Assembly: GCA_003451715.1 (NCBI GenBank)
Contig: DMJN01000054.1
Location: 1-13,912, forward strand
From: Gammaproteobacteria bacterium
Lineage (GTDB): Bacteria > Pseudomonadota > Gammaproteobacteria > Pseudomonadales > Pseudohongiellaceae
Reading direction: 5' to 3'
Length of the DNA: 13,912 nucleotides
Position 1 is the first letter of the stretch; each line of letters begins with the position of its first letter. The position numbers and the translations under genes are program-made. This document shows, piece after piece, positions 7,625 to 13,912 of this stretch. The notes beneath the pieces are model-generated. The model searched no databases. It saw nothing but the letters and a program-made list of their open reading frames with translations, and had not been told where the DNA came from.

Positions 7625-8853
7625 CAGGCGAGAGCTTTATTGAAATCGTCCAGCAAATCCTCAATTTCCTCGATGCCTACTGAAAATCTAATCATCGAAT
7701 CGGCGATGCCCATGGAGGCGCGCCGTTGCTCTCCCATTTCATAGTAGATCGTATGAGCTACAGGAATTGCCAAGGTACGATTATCGCCCAGATTGCTTGA
7801 GGAAATAATATTCTCCATCTTGTTCAGGAAGTCGAAACAGTCAACATCGTTTGCCAGGTCTAAGCTGAATATGGAGCCGAAATTCTTGAACAGTTGCCTG
7901 GCGCGCTCATGCTGTGGATGCTCGCTCAGGCCAGGGTAATAGACACGTTTAATCTTCTTGTGCTGCTCGCAAAATTCTGCCAGAACCATTGCATTGGAAC
8001 ATGCACGATCCATGCGCATTGGAAGGGTTTCCGACCCGACAGCCAGGTGATGGGCGGCTTCTGGCGACATGGATGCACCCATATCACGCAGTCCCTTTTT
8101 CTTAATCTGAGTAATGCCCCACAGTTTAGTGTTCTCGGCCCGGTAGGTCTGGTGGATATTCTCGAAACTACTCCAGTCATACAGGCCGGTATCCGTAACT
8201 ACGCCTCCTAAAGCATTTCCGTGACCACCTATGTACTTCGTCAGAGAATTAATAATCAGACTGGCGCCAACCTGCTTGGGCAGGAACAGGTGGGGGGAAG
8301 TCATGGTATTGTCTACACAATAGATTAGACCTTTTAATTGGCACAGCTGGCCGATGGCTTGCAGATCCGCAATCTGTGTCACCGGATTGGCAATGGTCTC
8401 AACGAACACCAGGCGAGTATTTTCCTGCACGGCGTTTTCAACGAAGCGTGCTTCAGTCGCATCTACAAAGGTGACTTCTATCCCCAGTCGTTCCAGCGTA
8501 TTGAAAAGGCTATTAGTGTTTCCAAACAGAAAGGAACTGGAGACTATGTGATCCCCTGATTTCAAGAGTGACAACAATGAAGATGCGATTGCAGCCATGC
8601 CAGTCGCAAAGGCCACACTGGCGATGCCTTCTTCCATAGTTGTAATTCTGTTCTGCAGCGCTACTACGGTAGGATTCAGTTGGCGACCATAATTGTAGCC
8701 GGTGCGCTTTCCCTGAAATACTTCTGCCAGATATCTGGCGTCTTCATAGCCATAAGCCACCGACGGGTGAATAGGCTTGTGCAGGACGCCATGCTCCGGA
8801 TTATCGCTACGATCGGAATGCAGGTTTTTTGTGTAGAAGCCCTTCTTTGACAT
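7624..8853 (-). CDS. Cys/Met metabolism PLP-dependent enzyme (cystathionine gamma-synthase/lyase-like)
   Basis: A 409-residue enzyme from the ATG at 8853. The open frame extends to 8961, but its first 36 residues do not resemble the family, while MSKKGFYTKNLHSD does. Seen: Y55-G-R57 (phosphate contact of the neighbouring subunit), D181 in VDNT (pyridine nitrogen), the Schiff-base lysine K206 in SLTKYIGGHGNALGG, and the substrate-carboxylate arginine R389 in MIRFSVGIEEIEDL. The family includes cystathionine gamma-synthase, cystathionine lyases and methionine gamma-lyase, which perform gamma- or beta-replacement and elimination on sulfur amino acids. The segment FLFGNTNSLF carries Phe (F110) where those enzymes usually have the active-site Tyr in a Y-G motif, and Asn112 where methionine gamma-lyase has Cys, so the reaction may differ from the textbook members. 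The stop overlaps the start of the Rieske gene (TGATG), forming a two-gene unit. Confidence 0.88.
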   Translation of the reverse strand: MSKKGFYTKNLHSDRSDNPEHGVLHKPIHPSVAYGYEDARYLAEVFQGKRTGYNYGRQLNPTVVALQNRITTMEEGIASVAFATGMAAIASSLLSLLKSGDHIVSSSFLFGNTNSLFNTLERLGIEVTFVDATEARFVENAVQENTRLVFVETIANPVTQIADLQAIGQLCQLKGLIYCVDNTMTSPHLFLPKQVGASLIINSLTKYIGGHGNALGGVVTDTGLYDWSSFENIHQTYRAENTKLWGITQIKKKGLRDMGASMSPEAAHHLAVGSETLPMRMDRACSNAMVLAEFCEQHKKIKRVYYPGLSEHPQHERARQLFKNFGSIFSLDLANDVDCFDFLNKMENIISSSNLGDNRTLAIPVAHTIYYEMGEQRRASMGIADSMIRFSVGIEEIEDLLDDFNKALA

Positions 8854-8908
8854 TTTGGAACTCTCGGCTTGCTGCCTGGAAATATGCAGGCGGTTTATAC
8901 ACCAGTGC

Positions 8909-8937
8909 CGTATATATTGGAAGTTAAGGCATCTCAA
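8909..8937 (-). promoter_or_regulatory. Candidate sigma-70 promoter for the PLP enzyme-Rieske pair
   Basis: On the minus strand TTGAGA (8932-8937) and TATACG (8909-8914) are separated by 17 nt. This would start transcription about 50 nt upstream of the ATG at 8853. It also argues against translation beginning at 8961. A second TTGACA lies further upstream on the same strand without a matching -10. Confidence 0.35.
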
Positions 8938-8991
8938 CCCGATCAGGTGTATCGATGTCAATTTGTAGGTACTTGTTCAGAGGCCCCCTAA

Positions 8992-9354
8992 TTACTGTTG
9001 CCTGTCCACCGTATCCTGGCAGTGGATACACAGCTGGGCCTCGGGTTGAGCTTGCAGCCTTTTAAATGCTATCAATTCATCACATTTTCTGCAGTAACCG
9101 TAATCCTTATCCGCAATTGCCTGCAGTGCAGCCCTTACTTTTTTCAGCTTGTTGGATGCTTTCTCCCTGGTGGATTTCGCCATGCTCTGTTGTTGCATGG
9201 CATCCATTCTGGATACTCTACCCACCGCAGTCTGATCCAACGTCACCACGCCGGCAGCCTGTTTGCTGATATCCAGATGTTCCTTGAGTTCTGTTTGCAG
9301 CCGCAGCAGCTTCTCTTGCAAGGATTGTATCTGTTGCTTGTCAAGTACTTCCAT
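8992..9354 (-). CDS. DksA/TraR-family C4 zinc-finger protein lacking the DxxDxA motif
   Basis: A 120-residue protein: an N-terminal helical part (~5-80) with coiled-coil character, then a C-terminal Cys4 zinc finger C88/C91/C109/C112 in the DksA-like context DKDYGYCRKCDELI ... CIHC. This marks it as a DksA/TraR-family member, a group that binds the RNA polymerase secondary channel. It lacks the DxxDxA tip motif seen in the real DksA at 4539-4982. Between the two helices it has VTLDQTAVGRVSRMDAMQQQ, with acidic residues D40 and D51 at different spacing. It is therefore not a second DksA but a distinct subfamily of unknown target. It begins 21 nt after the stop of the upstream 440-residue protein and is probably cotranscribed with it. 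The ribosome-binding site is weak. Confidence 0.8.
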   Translation of the reverse strand: MEVLDKQQIQSLQEKLLRLQTELKEHLDISKQAAGVVTLDQTAVGRVSRMDAMQQQSMAKSTREKASNKLKKVRAALQAIADKDYGYCRKCDELIAFKRLQAQPEAQLCIHCQDTVDRQQ

Positions 9355-9375
9355 CTCGGGTTCTTTTGCACCGGG

Positions 9376-10698
9376 CTAATCGATGTCCTGGAATAGCGGT
9401 CTGGCATCAATAAGCGCTTGAATCTCAGCCAGCCGCTGCTGGTATTCCTGGCTGGTCCTATCGTTATACAGAGCTGTGAAATCTGATTCGGTAATACCGT
9501 CTCGATTACTGCCTACTTCGGGCATGTATTCCGATTCCGATTGCAAAGCGGCAAACCGTTGCTGCATCTCAAGGGCGGAATCGTTATCGCGCGTAGACAG
9601 GTTAGCCAGCGCCACGCCGACACTGTTAGCGGTTAAATCTGAAAAACTGAATCCAGATCGATAGCGGGCGTCATAGGCTTCCTTGGTTGTAGACAGCAAT
9701 TGGGCGAAATCTGCACCGGCTGAAGCGCTGATTGCTGCTATCGAAACCAGGTGCTGTGCCAGATCCTGCCTGCGTTGTAGTCGGACTTCTATAAATTTTG
9801 CAGGTGCTACATCGTTTCCGAGTGATTCACCCAGTAGTTGAGCAATATCTTCGTTATTGACGTAGATAGCCAGGGTTTGAAATAGCGTACGATTCTCGGC
9901 TATGGGATCACTGCCGTTTAGAGACTTGTCATGGGCTGCAGCAAACATAAGCGCCAGGAAAGTATTCAGTGAAACTGCACGTATATCCGTGGGAATCGTC
10001 ATTGCCACTTCATTTATCAAGCGGTAGTGCTCGATAATACGCTGTTGATCCTGCTCGGAGATGAACAGCCGCTGAGCCTGCTCGCTGATTCGGGAAATCA
10101 ACTCCGGATCCCACTGCAACCTTACGTGCATTCGAGCAGGTTCCACGGTGACGCTTTCGACGTTAGCCAGCAACTCGCCAAAATCCTGGTAGGCGGCATT
10201 GTTGGTTTCCAGATTGTCACGTACTTGGGACACCACCGATTGCAGCAATCCCCCTGGGACCTGCAGCTTACCGATGCGCAATCGATCCAATACCAGGCTT
10301 GTTTCTCCGACGACGAAATCAGCCTGGAAATTGAGATACAGCGGAGACCAGCTATCAATCAGGAGCACACTCATCTGGGTGCTTAGTGCATCTGCTTTCA
10401 GTGTCACTTCCCCAGCCCATTGCGGGGTCAACTTCATGACATCGATGCTGTAGCGTAGCAGTAAATTCAGATCCCGCGCATCGAGCTGCAAGCTCTGCTG
10501 GCTGGGATTGGAGGGAGCACTCGGAGCGCTGTCCAGTAACAGAGTTTCTACACGGGCAACCTCATCCGCAGTCAATGGCGGCGGAGTGGCTATGGTAGAT
10601 CCGGTTTGTACCGAGAGCAGGAGCAGGATAACCGGTGCACTCAGCAGCATTATCAGCAACGGCCGTAGCAACAGTGGAAATACTCTGGATAGGGACAT
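9376..10698 (-). CDS. Membrane-anchored or exported protein of unknown function
   Basis: I do not recognise a named family. The ATG at 10698 gives 440 residues; a GTG directly before it (10701) is an alternative. Residues ~5-32 form a strong hydrophobic segment preceded by Arg residues (SRVFPLLLRPLLIMLLSAPVI), consistent with an uncleaved inner-membrane anchor or a signal peptide. There is no lipobox Cys. The rest is hydrophilic, with a Pro/Ser-rich linker at ~50-68, a mixed region rich in strands up to ~215, and a helical remainder. The C-terminal third contains YDARYRSGFSFSDLTANSVGVALA and a Gln/Glu-rich tail. The soluble part is probably periplasmic. It lies 21 nt upstream of the DksA-like gene, suggesting a two-gene operon, and is divergent from the coiled-coil lipoprotein across a region with an operator-like repeat. 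No catalytic motif is evident. Confidence 0.75.
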   Translation of the reverse strand: MSLSRVFPLLLRPLLIMLLSAPVILLLLSVQTGSTIATPPPLTADEVARVETLLLDSAPSAPSNPSQQSLQLDARDLNLLLRYSIDVMKLTPQWAGEVTLKADALSTQMSVLLIDSWSPLYLNFQADFVVGETSLVLDRLRIGKLQVPGGLLQSVVSQVRDNLETNNAAYQDFGELLANVESVTVEPARMHVRLQWDPELISRISEQAQRLFISEQDQQRIIEHYRLINEVAMTIPTDIRAVSLNTFLALMFAAAHDKSLNGSDPIAENRTLFQTLAIYVNNEDIAQLLGESLGNDVAPAKFIEVRLQRRQDLAQHLVSIAAISASAGADFAQLLSTTKEAYDARYRSGFSFSDLTANSVGVALANLSTRDNDSALEMQQRFAALQSESEYMPEVGSNRDGITESDFTALYNDRTSQEYQQRLAEIQALIDARPLFQDID

Positions 10699-10798
10699 CA
10701 CCGTGGGGCCTGCGATTCTCCGTGCTGGTTACGAGGAAAATGAACTCTACATTGATGATGCCGATAACAGGCAGACAAGACCGAAAAGTAGATTTTAC

Positions 10799-10843
10799 TG
10801 ACAAATCCACACTTTATCGCTATAAAGTATGACTAAATCCACA
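10799..10843. repeat. Composite repeat: direct repeats flanking a perfect inverted repeat
   Basis: Two direct copies, TGACAAATCCACA (10799-10811) and TGACTAAATCCACA (10830-10843), start 31 bp apart, close to three helical turns. The stretch between them is a perfect 7-bp inverted repeat ACTTTAT (10811-10817) / ATAAAGT (10822-10828) with a 4-nt centre CGCT. The element sits in the divergent region about 100 bp upstream of the minus-strand gene and about 110 bp upstream of the plus-strand gene. The layout resembles a regulator-binding site or overlapping promoter/operator; the regulator is unknown. Confidence 0.6.
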
Positions 10844-10938
10844 TTTTTCCAGGGTTCTATTCAAAAAAAGTTATTAATCAAGAGCTTGGAGTTAATATCT
10901 GTCGATATAACCAGTAAGCAAGTGCGCAATATCCCATC

Positions 10939-10944
10939 AAGGAG
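10939..10944 (+). promoter_or_regulatory. Ribosome-binding site fixing the lipoprotein start
   Basis: AAGGAG lies 6 nt before the ATG at 10951. An earlier in-frame ATG at 10945 abuts this motif directly and so is unlikely to be the start. Confidence 0.75.
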
Positions 10945-10950
10945 ATGGTC

Positions 10951-11601
10951 ATGAGTTTCTATCCTGACATCGATAGCCATCCAGTCCGCTTAAACAAGCT
11001 GACCCGAATTATTTCGACCCTGTTGCTTATCCTGGCACTAGGCGCCTGTTCTTCTCAGGCAGCCAGGGAAGCTGAGTTAGCCGCCCTGGAAGCGCAGCGA
11101 GTCGCCGCAGAACAAGAGGCGGCGCGCGTCGCTCAGGAACAGGAACGTGTTCGTGCCGATGAATTGGCCAGACAACGGGCAGCTCAGGCTGCTGAACGGG
11201 CGCGACTGCAGGAAGAGAGGGAGCGCCAGATAGCCGCTGCGAGAGCACGCGCCGAAGAGGAGCAGCGCCAGCGGGAAGAAGCCGAACGCAGGGAGCAGGC
11301 CCGTCTGGCGGCGATAGCGGCAGCCGAGGCCGAACAGCAGGAGAAACTCGAGAGAATTTCTCAGCTGGAACAGCAAATTGCAACCATTCAAACCGATGTG
11401 AGTGATGATGAAACGGCTACTGCTGCCTTGCAGGAAGCGATATTGGTGGCTGAAGAGCTGCTTGAAATTCTCAGTGCAGAACAGGCTAAGTATGAAAATA
11501 CCGATGCCACGGGTAATACCGTCGAGCCGCTGGCAAAGGATCTGATTGCCGAATTGGAGGCCAGGAAAGATAATCTGATGAGACAGATCCGGTCTCAATA
11601 G
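10951..11601 (+). CDS. Putative outer-membrane lipoprotein with long Ala/Glu/Arg coiled coil
   Basis: A 216-residue protein starting at the ATG set by AAGGAG. Residues ~18-33 form a lipoprotein signal ending in a lipobox, LALGAC, with C33 as the lipidated residue; the n-region is unusually long (about 16 residues). Serine at +2 rather than Asp favours outer-membrane sorting. Residues ~37-145 are an extreme Ala/Glu/Arg/Gln-rich helix with heptad-like spacing, clearly a long coiled coil. A less biased region with acidic DVSDDETATAALQEAI follows, then a final helix ending QIRSQ. The composition resembles TolA- or TolC-associated stalk proteins, but no globular domain confirms such a role, so I name no family. 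It is divergent from the unknown 440-residue protein and 37 nt upstream of a small basic protein, probably on the same transcript. Confidence 0.75.
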   Translation: MSFYPDIDSHPVRLNKLTRIISTLLLILALGACSSQAAREAELAALEAQRVAAEQEAARVAQEQERVRADELARQRAAQAAERARLQEERERQIAAARARAEEEQRQREEAERREQARLAAIAAAEAEQQEKLERISQLEQQIATIQTDVSDDETATAALQEAILVAEELLEILSAEQAKYENTDATGNTVEPLAKDLIAELEARKDNLMRQIRSQ

Positions 11602-11638
11602 TTGCCAGAGGAGTGACTGTAAAGATTTGTGGAATCCT

Positions 11639-11809
11639 ATGGATAAGAAAGTTGTAGATTTCGAGAGCAAGCGTCAGGGCTACCTGGAAAAGCAGAGGGA
11701 GGCTAAGGTGGATGCCTTACGCAAGGCCTTTCGACAGGCCAGGGGAGAATCTGACTCAGCCCTAGGCAAATCAACTCGCAAACCCCGCGACAAAACAAAG
11801 AAGAAATAA
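11639..11809 (+). CDS. Small basic protein of unknown function
   Basis: From the ATG at 11639 this encodes 56 residues: MDKKVVDFESKRQGYLEKQR, then a predicted amphipathic helix, then a Lys/Arg/Ser-rich tail ending TKKK. A TTG at 11627 would add four residues, but ATG is preferred, with GGA 5 nt upstream. The protein is highly charged, has no membrane segment or cysteine, and is likely cytoplasmic, perhaps binding nucleic acid or acidic partners. Similar short VVDF-SKRQ-YL-KQRE proteins feel familiar from other Gammaproteobacteria, but I know no function. It follows the lipoprotein gene by 37 nt. Confidence 0.65.
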   Translation: MDKKVVDFESKRQGYLEKQREAKVDALRKAFRQARGESDSALGKSTRKPRDKTKKK

Positions 11810-11975
11810 CCGCTTTCCAGCCAATTTCTTACTGTTCTACTTATTTCATCCTTTTCTTTCCCAACGCCTTGGAATTACTGGGATCCAGCCACTCTCGTGC
11901 GCTTTGTTTGTAAGGCCCGTTATGGTAAAGTGCGCGCCGTTGAAATTATCTAACTACTTGGGGAGAGGCTCTTAG
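11810..11975 (+). promoter_or_regulatory. Leader region of hppA with -10-like box and strong ribosome-binding site
   Basis: No ORF is seen in these 166 nt and no convincing terminator hairpin for the preceding gene. TATGGT (11921-11926) is a plausible -10 box, with a poor -35 at standard spacing. GGGGAGAGG (11960-11968) is a strong ribosome-binding site 7 nt before the ATG at 11976, which decides that start. Confidence 0.5.
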
Positions 11976-13912
11976 ATGTCGGGGATAACAATTACAGTCA
12001 CTACAGTTTTGTCGCTGCTGGGCTTAGGGGTTGCATTCTTCTATATGAAGAAGGTTATTAGCGTTCCTCTCGATATGGGACTTAATGAAAAAGACGGAGC
12101 TCGTTTACAGTTCATTCATGGAGCGATTGCCGACGGCGCGATGGCATTCCTGAGACAGGAATATAAATTCCTGACCATCTTTATGGTGGTATTTGCCGCT
12201 ATTATCGTCATTTTGATCGATGATTCTCATACTCCTGACATTCGAGAAGGTGTTTATACTGCATTGGCATTTCTCTTCGGTGGTGCTATTTCCATTGCTT
12301 CCGGGTATATCGGCATGAGGGTCGCCACTCAGGGAAATGCCAGAACTACAGTGTCCGCCAAGAAAGATATTGCCAGTGCTTTCGATGTCGCTATTAACTC
12401 CGGTGCGGTCATGGGATTTGCATTGGTTGGATTGGCTACCTTGGGATTGGTCCTTATCTATGTAGTCATGCGATTTTTGCTGGCAGACCTCGGAGAAGAA
12501 AATAATCACATTTTGACGGAAGTCATCGCCGGCTTTGGCTTGGGCGGTTCAACTATTGCGTTATTTGCTCGTGTTGGTGGGGGTATATTCACCAAGGCTG
12601 CCGATGTGGGTGCCGACCTGGTTGGTAAGGTAGAGAAGGGTATTCCTGAAGACGACCCAAGAAACCCGGCAGTGATTGCCGACAACGTTGGTGACAATGT
12701 GGGTGATGTGGCCGGTATGGGGGCGGATCTGTTCGGTTCCTGTGCAGAGAGCACGTGTGCAGCCATGGTGATCAGTGCCGTGGTGTTTGCCGCCGACCCG
12801 AATGCATTGTTATATCCAATCCTGATCAGTGCTGTGGGGATCCCTATAAGCCTGATTACCAAGTTGCTTGTCAGTGTTGACAGCGAAGAAGATGTAGCTC
12901 CCGCTTTAATGAAGCTGTTGATTATCTCCAGCGCCCTGATGGCAGTGGTGATGTTCTTCTTTACCACGGCATTGGTGCCCGAGTTTTTCGAGCTCAATGG
13001 TGAACAGTACACGAACATGGGAGTGTACGGGTGTTTCCTCGCTGGTCTGGTTGCCGGATTGGCAGTGGGCTTACTTACGGGTTACTACACATCAGAGAAG
13101 TACAAGCCGGTTCAGGAACTCGCTGCATCCTGCGAGACCGGTGTCGCGACCAATATTATTTTTGGATTGTCCCTCGGTTACAAGAGTACGGTACTACCTT
13201 ATCTGTGTATTGCAGCAAGTATCTTTGTGTCCTGGGATCTGGCGGGTATGTACGGTGTAGCCATTGCTTCACTGGGTATGCTTGGTACGCTGGTTATTGC
13301 CTTGATGATCGATGCTTATGGTCCGGTTGCAGATAACGCCGGTGGAATCGCGGAAATGGTCGGTCTCGAGAAGGAAGTACGTCGGCGTACCGATATCCTC
13401 GATTCGGCGGGCAACACCACTGCGGCCATCGGTAAAGGATTTGCTATCGGCGCGGCAATTCTGACTTCACTGGCGCTGTTTGCAGCTTTTATTACAGCAG
13501 CAGAGGCCCTTTCTGGCGAGCCCATTACCATGAGCCTGCTCGATCCATTGGTCTTCACCAGCGTGTTTATCGGCGCGGTGATGCCATTCCTGTTTACGGC
13601 AATGACCATGCGTTCGGTGGGTGATGCAGCATTCGAAATGATTGAAGAGGTACGCCGCCAGTTCAAGGAAATTCCCGGCATCATGGAAGGGACTGGAGAG
13701 CCTGATTACGCCCAATGTGTCGCTATCTCCACTAAAGCTGCCCTGAAAGAGATGATTGCTCCGGGTATTCTCATCATGGGTACGCCGCTGGTGGCTGGAT
13801 TCCTGTTTGGTGTCGAAGCAGTAGCCGGAGTTTTGGCAGGGGCCCTGGTAGCCGGTGGCGTATTAGCTATCGCCTCATCTAACAGTGGTGGAGCCTGGGA
13901 CAACGCGAAGAA
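11976..13912 (+). CDS. hppA: Membrane-bound pyrophosphatase, K+-dependent H+-pumping type (partial)
   Basis: 645 codons are present before the right edge; the C-terminus is missing. This integral inner-membrane pump couples hydrolysis of pyrophosphate to cation export. Seen: many hydrophobic helices, D210-VGADLVGK218 and E225-DDPRNPA (pyrophosphate and Mg2+ site), the D236-NVGD-NVGD244 repeat, and the YGPVADNAGGIAEM segment. Subtype residues: GNTTAAIGKG at 479-488 has Ala483 where K+-independent enzymes have Lys, so K+ activation is expected. The gate region reads DLFGSCAES with E258, matching the glutamate position of plant H+-pumping enzymes (offset 43 to mung bean E301) rather than the DLFES arrangement of Na+ pumps. 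H+ transport is therefore the better guess, by comparison with families known to me. The start is fixed by GGGGAGAGG 7 nt upstream. It stands as its own transcription unit after a 166-nt gap. Confidence 0.95.
   Translation, partial: MSGITITVTTVLSLLGLGVAFFYMKKVISVPLDMGLNEKDGARLQFIHGAIADGAMAFLRQEYKFLTIFMVVFAAIIVILIDDSHTPDIREGVYTALAFLFGGAISIASGYIGMRVATQGNARTTVSAKKDIASAFDVAINSGAVMGFALVGLATLGLVLIYVVMRFLLADLGEENNHILTEVIAGFGLGGSTIALFARVGGGIFTKAADVGADLVGKVEKGIPEDDPRNPAVIADNVGDNVGDVAGMGADLFGSCAESTCAAMVISAVVFAADPNALLYPILISAVGIPISLITKLLVSVDSEEDVAPALMKLLIISSALMAVVMFFFTTALVPEFFELNGEQYTNMGVYGCFLAGLVAGLAVGLLTGYYTSEKYKPVQELAASCETGVATNIIFGLSLGYKSTVLPYLCIAASIFVSWDLAGMYGVAIASLGMLGTLVIALMIDAYGPVADNAGGIAEMVGLEKEVRRRTDILDSAGNTTAAIGKGFAIGAAILTSLALFAAFITAAEALSGEPITMSLLDPLVFTSVFIGAVMPFLFTAMTMRSVGDAAFEMIEEVRRQFKEIPGIMEGTGEPDYAQCVAISTKAALKEMIAPGILIMGTPLVAGFLFGVEAVAGVLAGALVAGGVLAIASSNSGGAWDNAK

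Noticed and set aside
8854..8961. 36-residue N-terminal extension of the Cys/Met-family enzyme
   Set aside because: The sequence does not resemble the family, contains a candidate promoter, and a good family-like start lies at 8853.
10799..10843. AAATCCACA copies as DnaA boxes of a replication origin
   Set aside because: Each differs from the TTATNCACA consensus at the first two bases, only two copies are present, and no dnaA, dnaN or AT-rich unwinding region is nearby.
10951..11601. Coiled-coil lipoprotein as TolA
   Set aside because: TolA has an N-terminal membrane anchor and a C-terminal globular domain and sits in the tol-pal cluster; none of these is seen here. The resemblance is only in composition.
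11077..11670. 197-codon minus-strand open frame opposite the coiled-coil lipoprotein
   Set aside because: The Leu/Phe-rich product is the reverse reading of an Ala/Glu/Arg coiled coil; the plus-strand gene has a strong ribosome-binding site and a lipoprotein signal.
12506..13018. Long minus-strand open frame (170 codons) opposite hppA, plus others at 12105-12509, 13316-13684 and 13706-13903
   Set aside because: They are antisense to the well-conserved hppA reading frame, have biased Ser/Thr/Ile/Pro composition from reading the reverse of a membrane protein, and match no family.
1..13912. Mobile element, prophage, CRISPR or defence island
   Set aside because: No transposase, integrase, regular repeat array, terminal inverted repeats, toxin-antitoxin pair or nuclease/helicase defence genes were seen; gene content is housekeeping and regulatory.

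Overview
The window looks like a chromosomal segment of a free-living gammaproteobacterium, probably near the Pseudomonadales/Cellvibrionales. The main evidence is the conserved order dksA - gluQRS - small membrane ORF - cbrA - cbrB-type response regulator. I know this order from Pseudomonas, and the CbrA homologue has nearly the same length and N-terminal sequence pattern as the Pseudomonas protein. I see no transposase, integrase, phage gene, CRISPR array, tRNA or rRNA. Gene density is high and most genes are housekeeping or regulatory.

Left third (1-4982, all minus strand). Read in the direction of transcription, this holds dksA (stringent-response RNA polymerase cofactor), gluQRS (tRNA-Asp queuosine modification), a 58-codon membrane ORF not marked by standard ORF length cut-offs (cbrX-like), cbrA (SLC5-type transporter fused to a histidine kinase), and the start of its response regulator, which runs off the left edge. 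The cbrX-like ORF starts 10 nt after gluQRS and overlaps cbrA by 11 nt. The CbrAB pair in Pseudomonas governs carbon/nitrogen source use.

Middle (4983-10698). A 330-nt AT-rich divergent region separates dksA from a plus-strand class I/II aminotransferase. The aminotransferase is followed by sfsA, which carries two separate lesions (an in-frame TAG and a frameshift) and is called a pseudogene. Convergent to it is a minus-strand pair: a PLP enzyme of the Cys/Met metabolism family and a one-domain Rieske 2Fe-2S protein, joined by a TGATG stop/start overlap. Further upstream on the minus strand is another pair: an unrecognised 440-residue membrane-anchored protein and a second, DksA-like zinc-finger protein that lacks the DxxDxA tip motif.

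Right third (10699-13912). A 252-nt divergent region contains a compact composite repeat (two direct copies flanking a perfect inverted repeat) that looks like an operator. It is followed by a plus-strand coiled-coil lipoprotein, a 56-residue basic protein, and hppA, a membrane-bound pyrophosphatase cut by the right edge. The hppA residues point to the K+-dependent, H+-pumping subtype.

I do not see an obviously new defence or mobile system. The points most worth following are the double-hit sfsA, the cbrX-like ORF and its overlap with cbrA, the composite repeat at 10799-10843, the Tyr-to-Phe change in the PLP enzyme coupled to a Rieske protein, and the atypical DksA paralogue.
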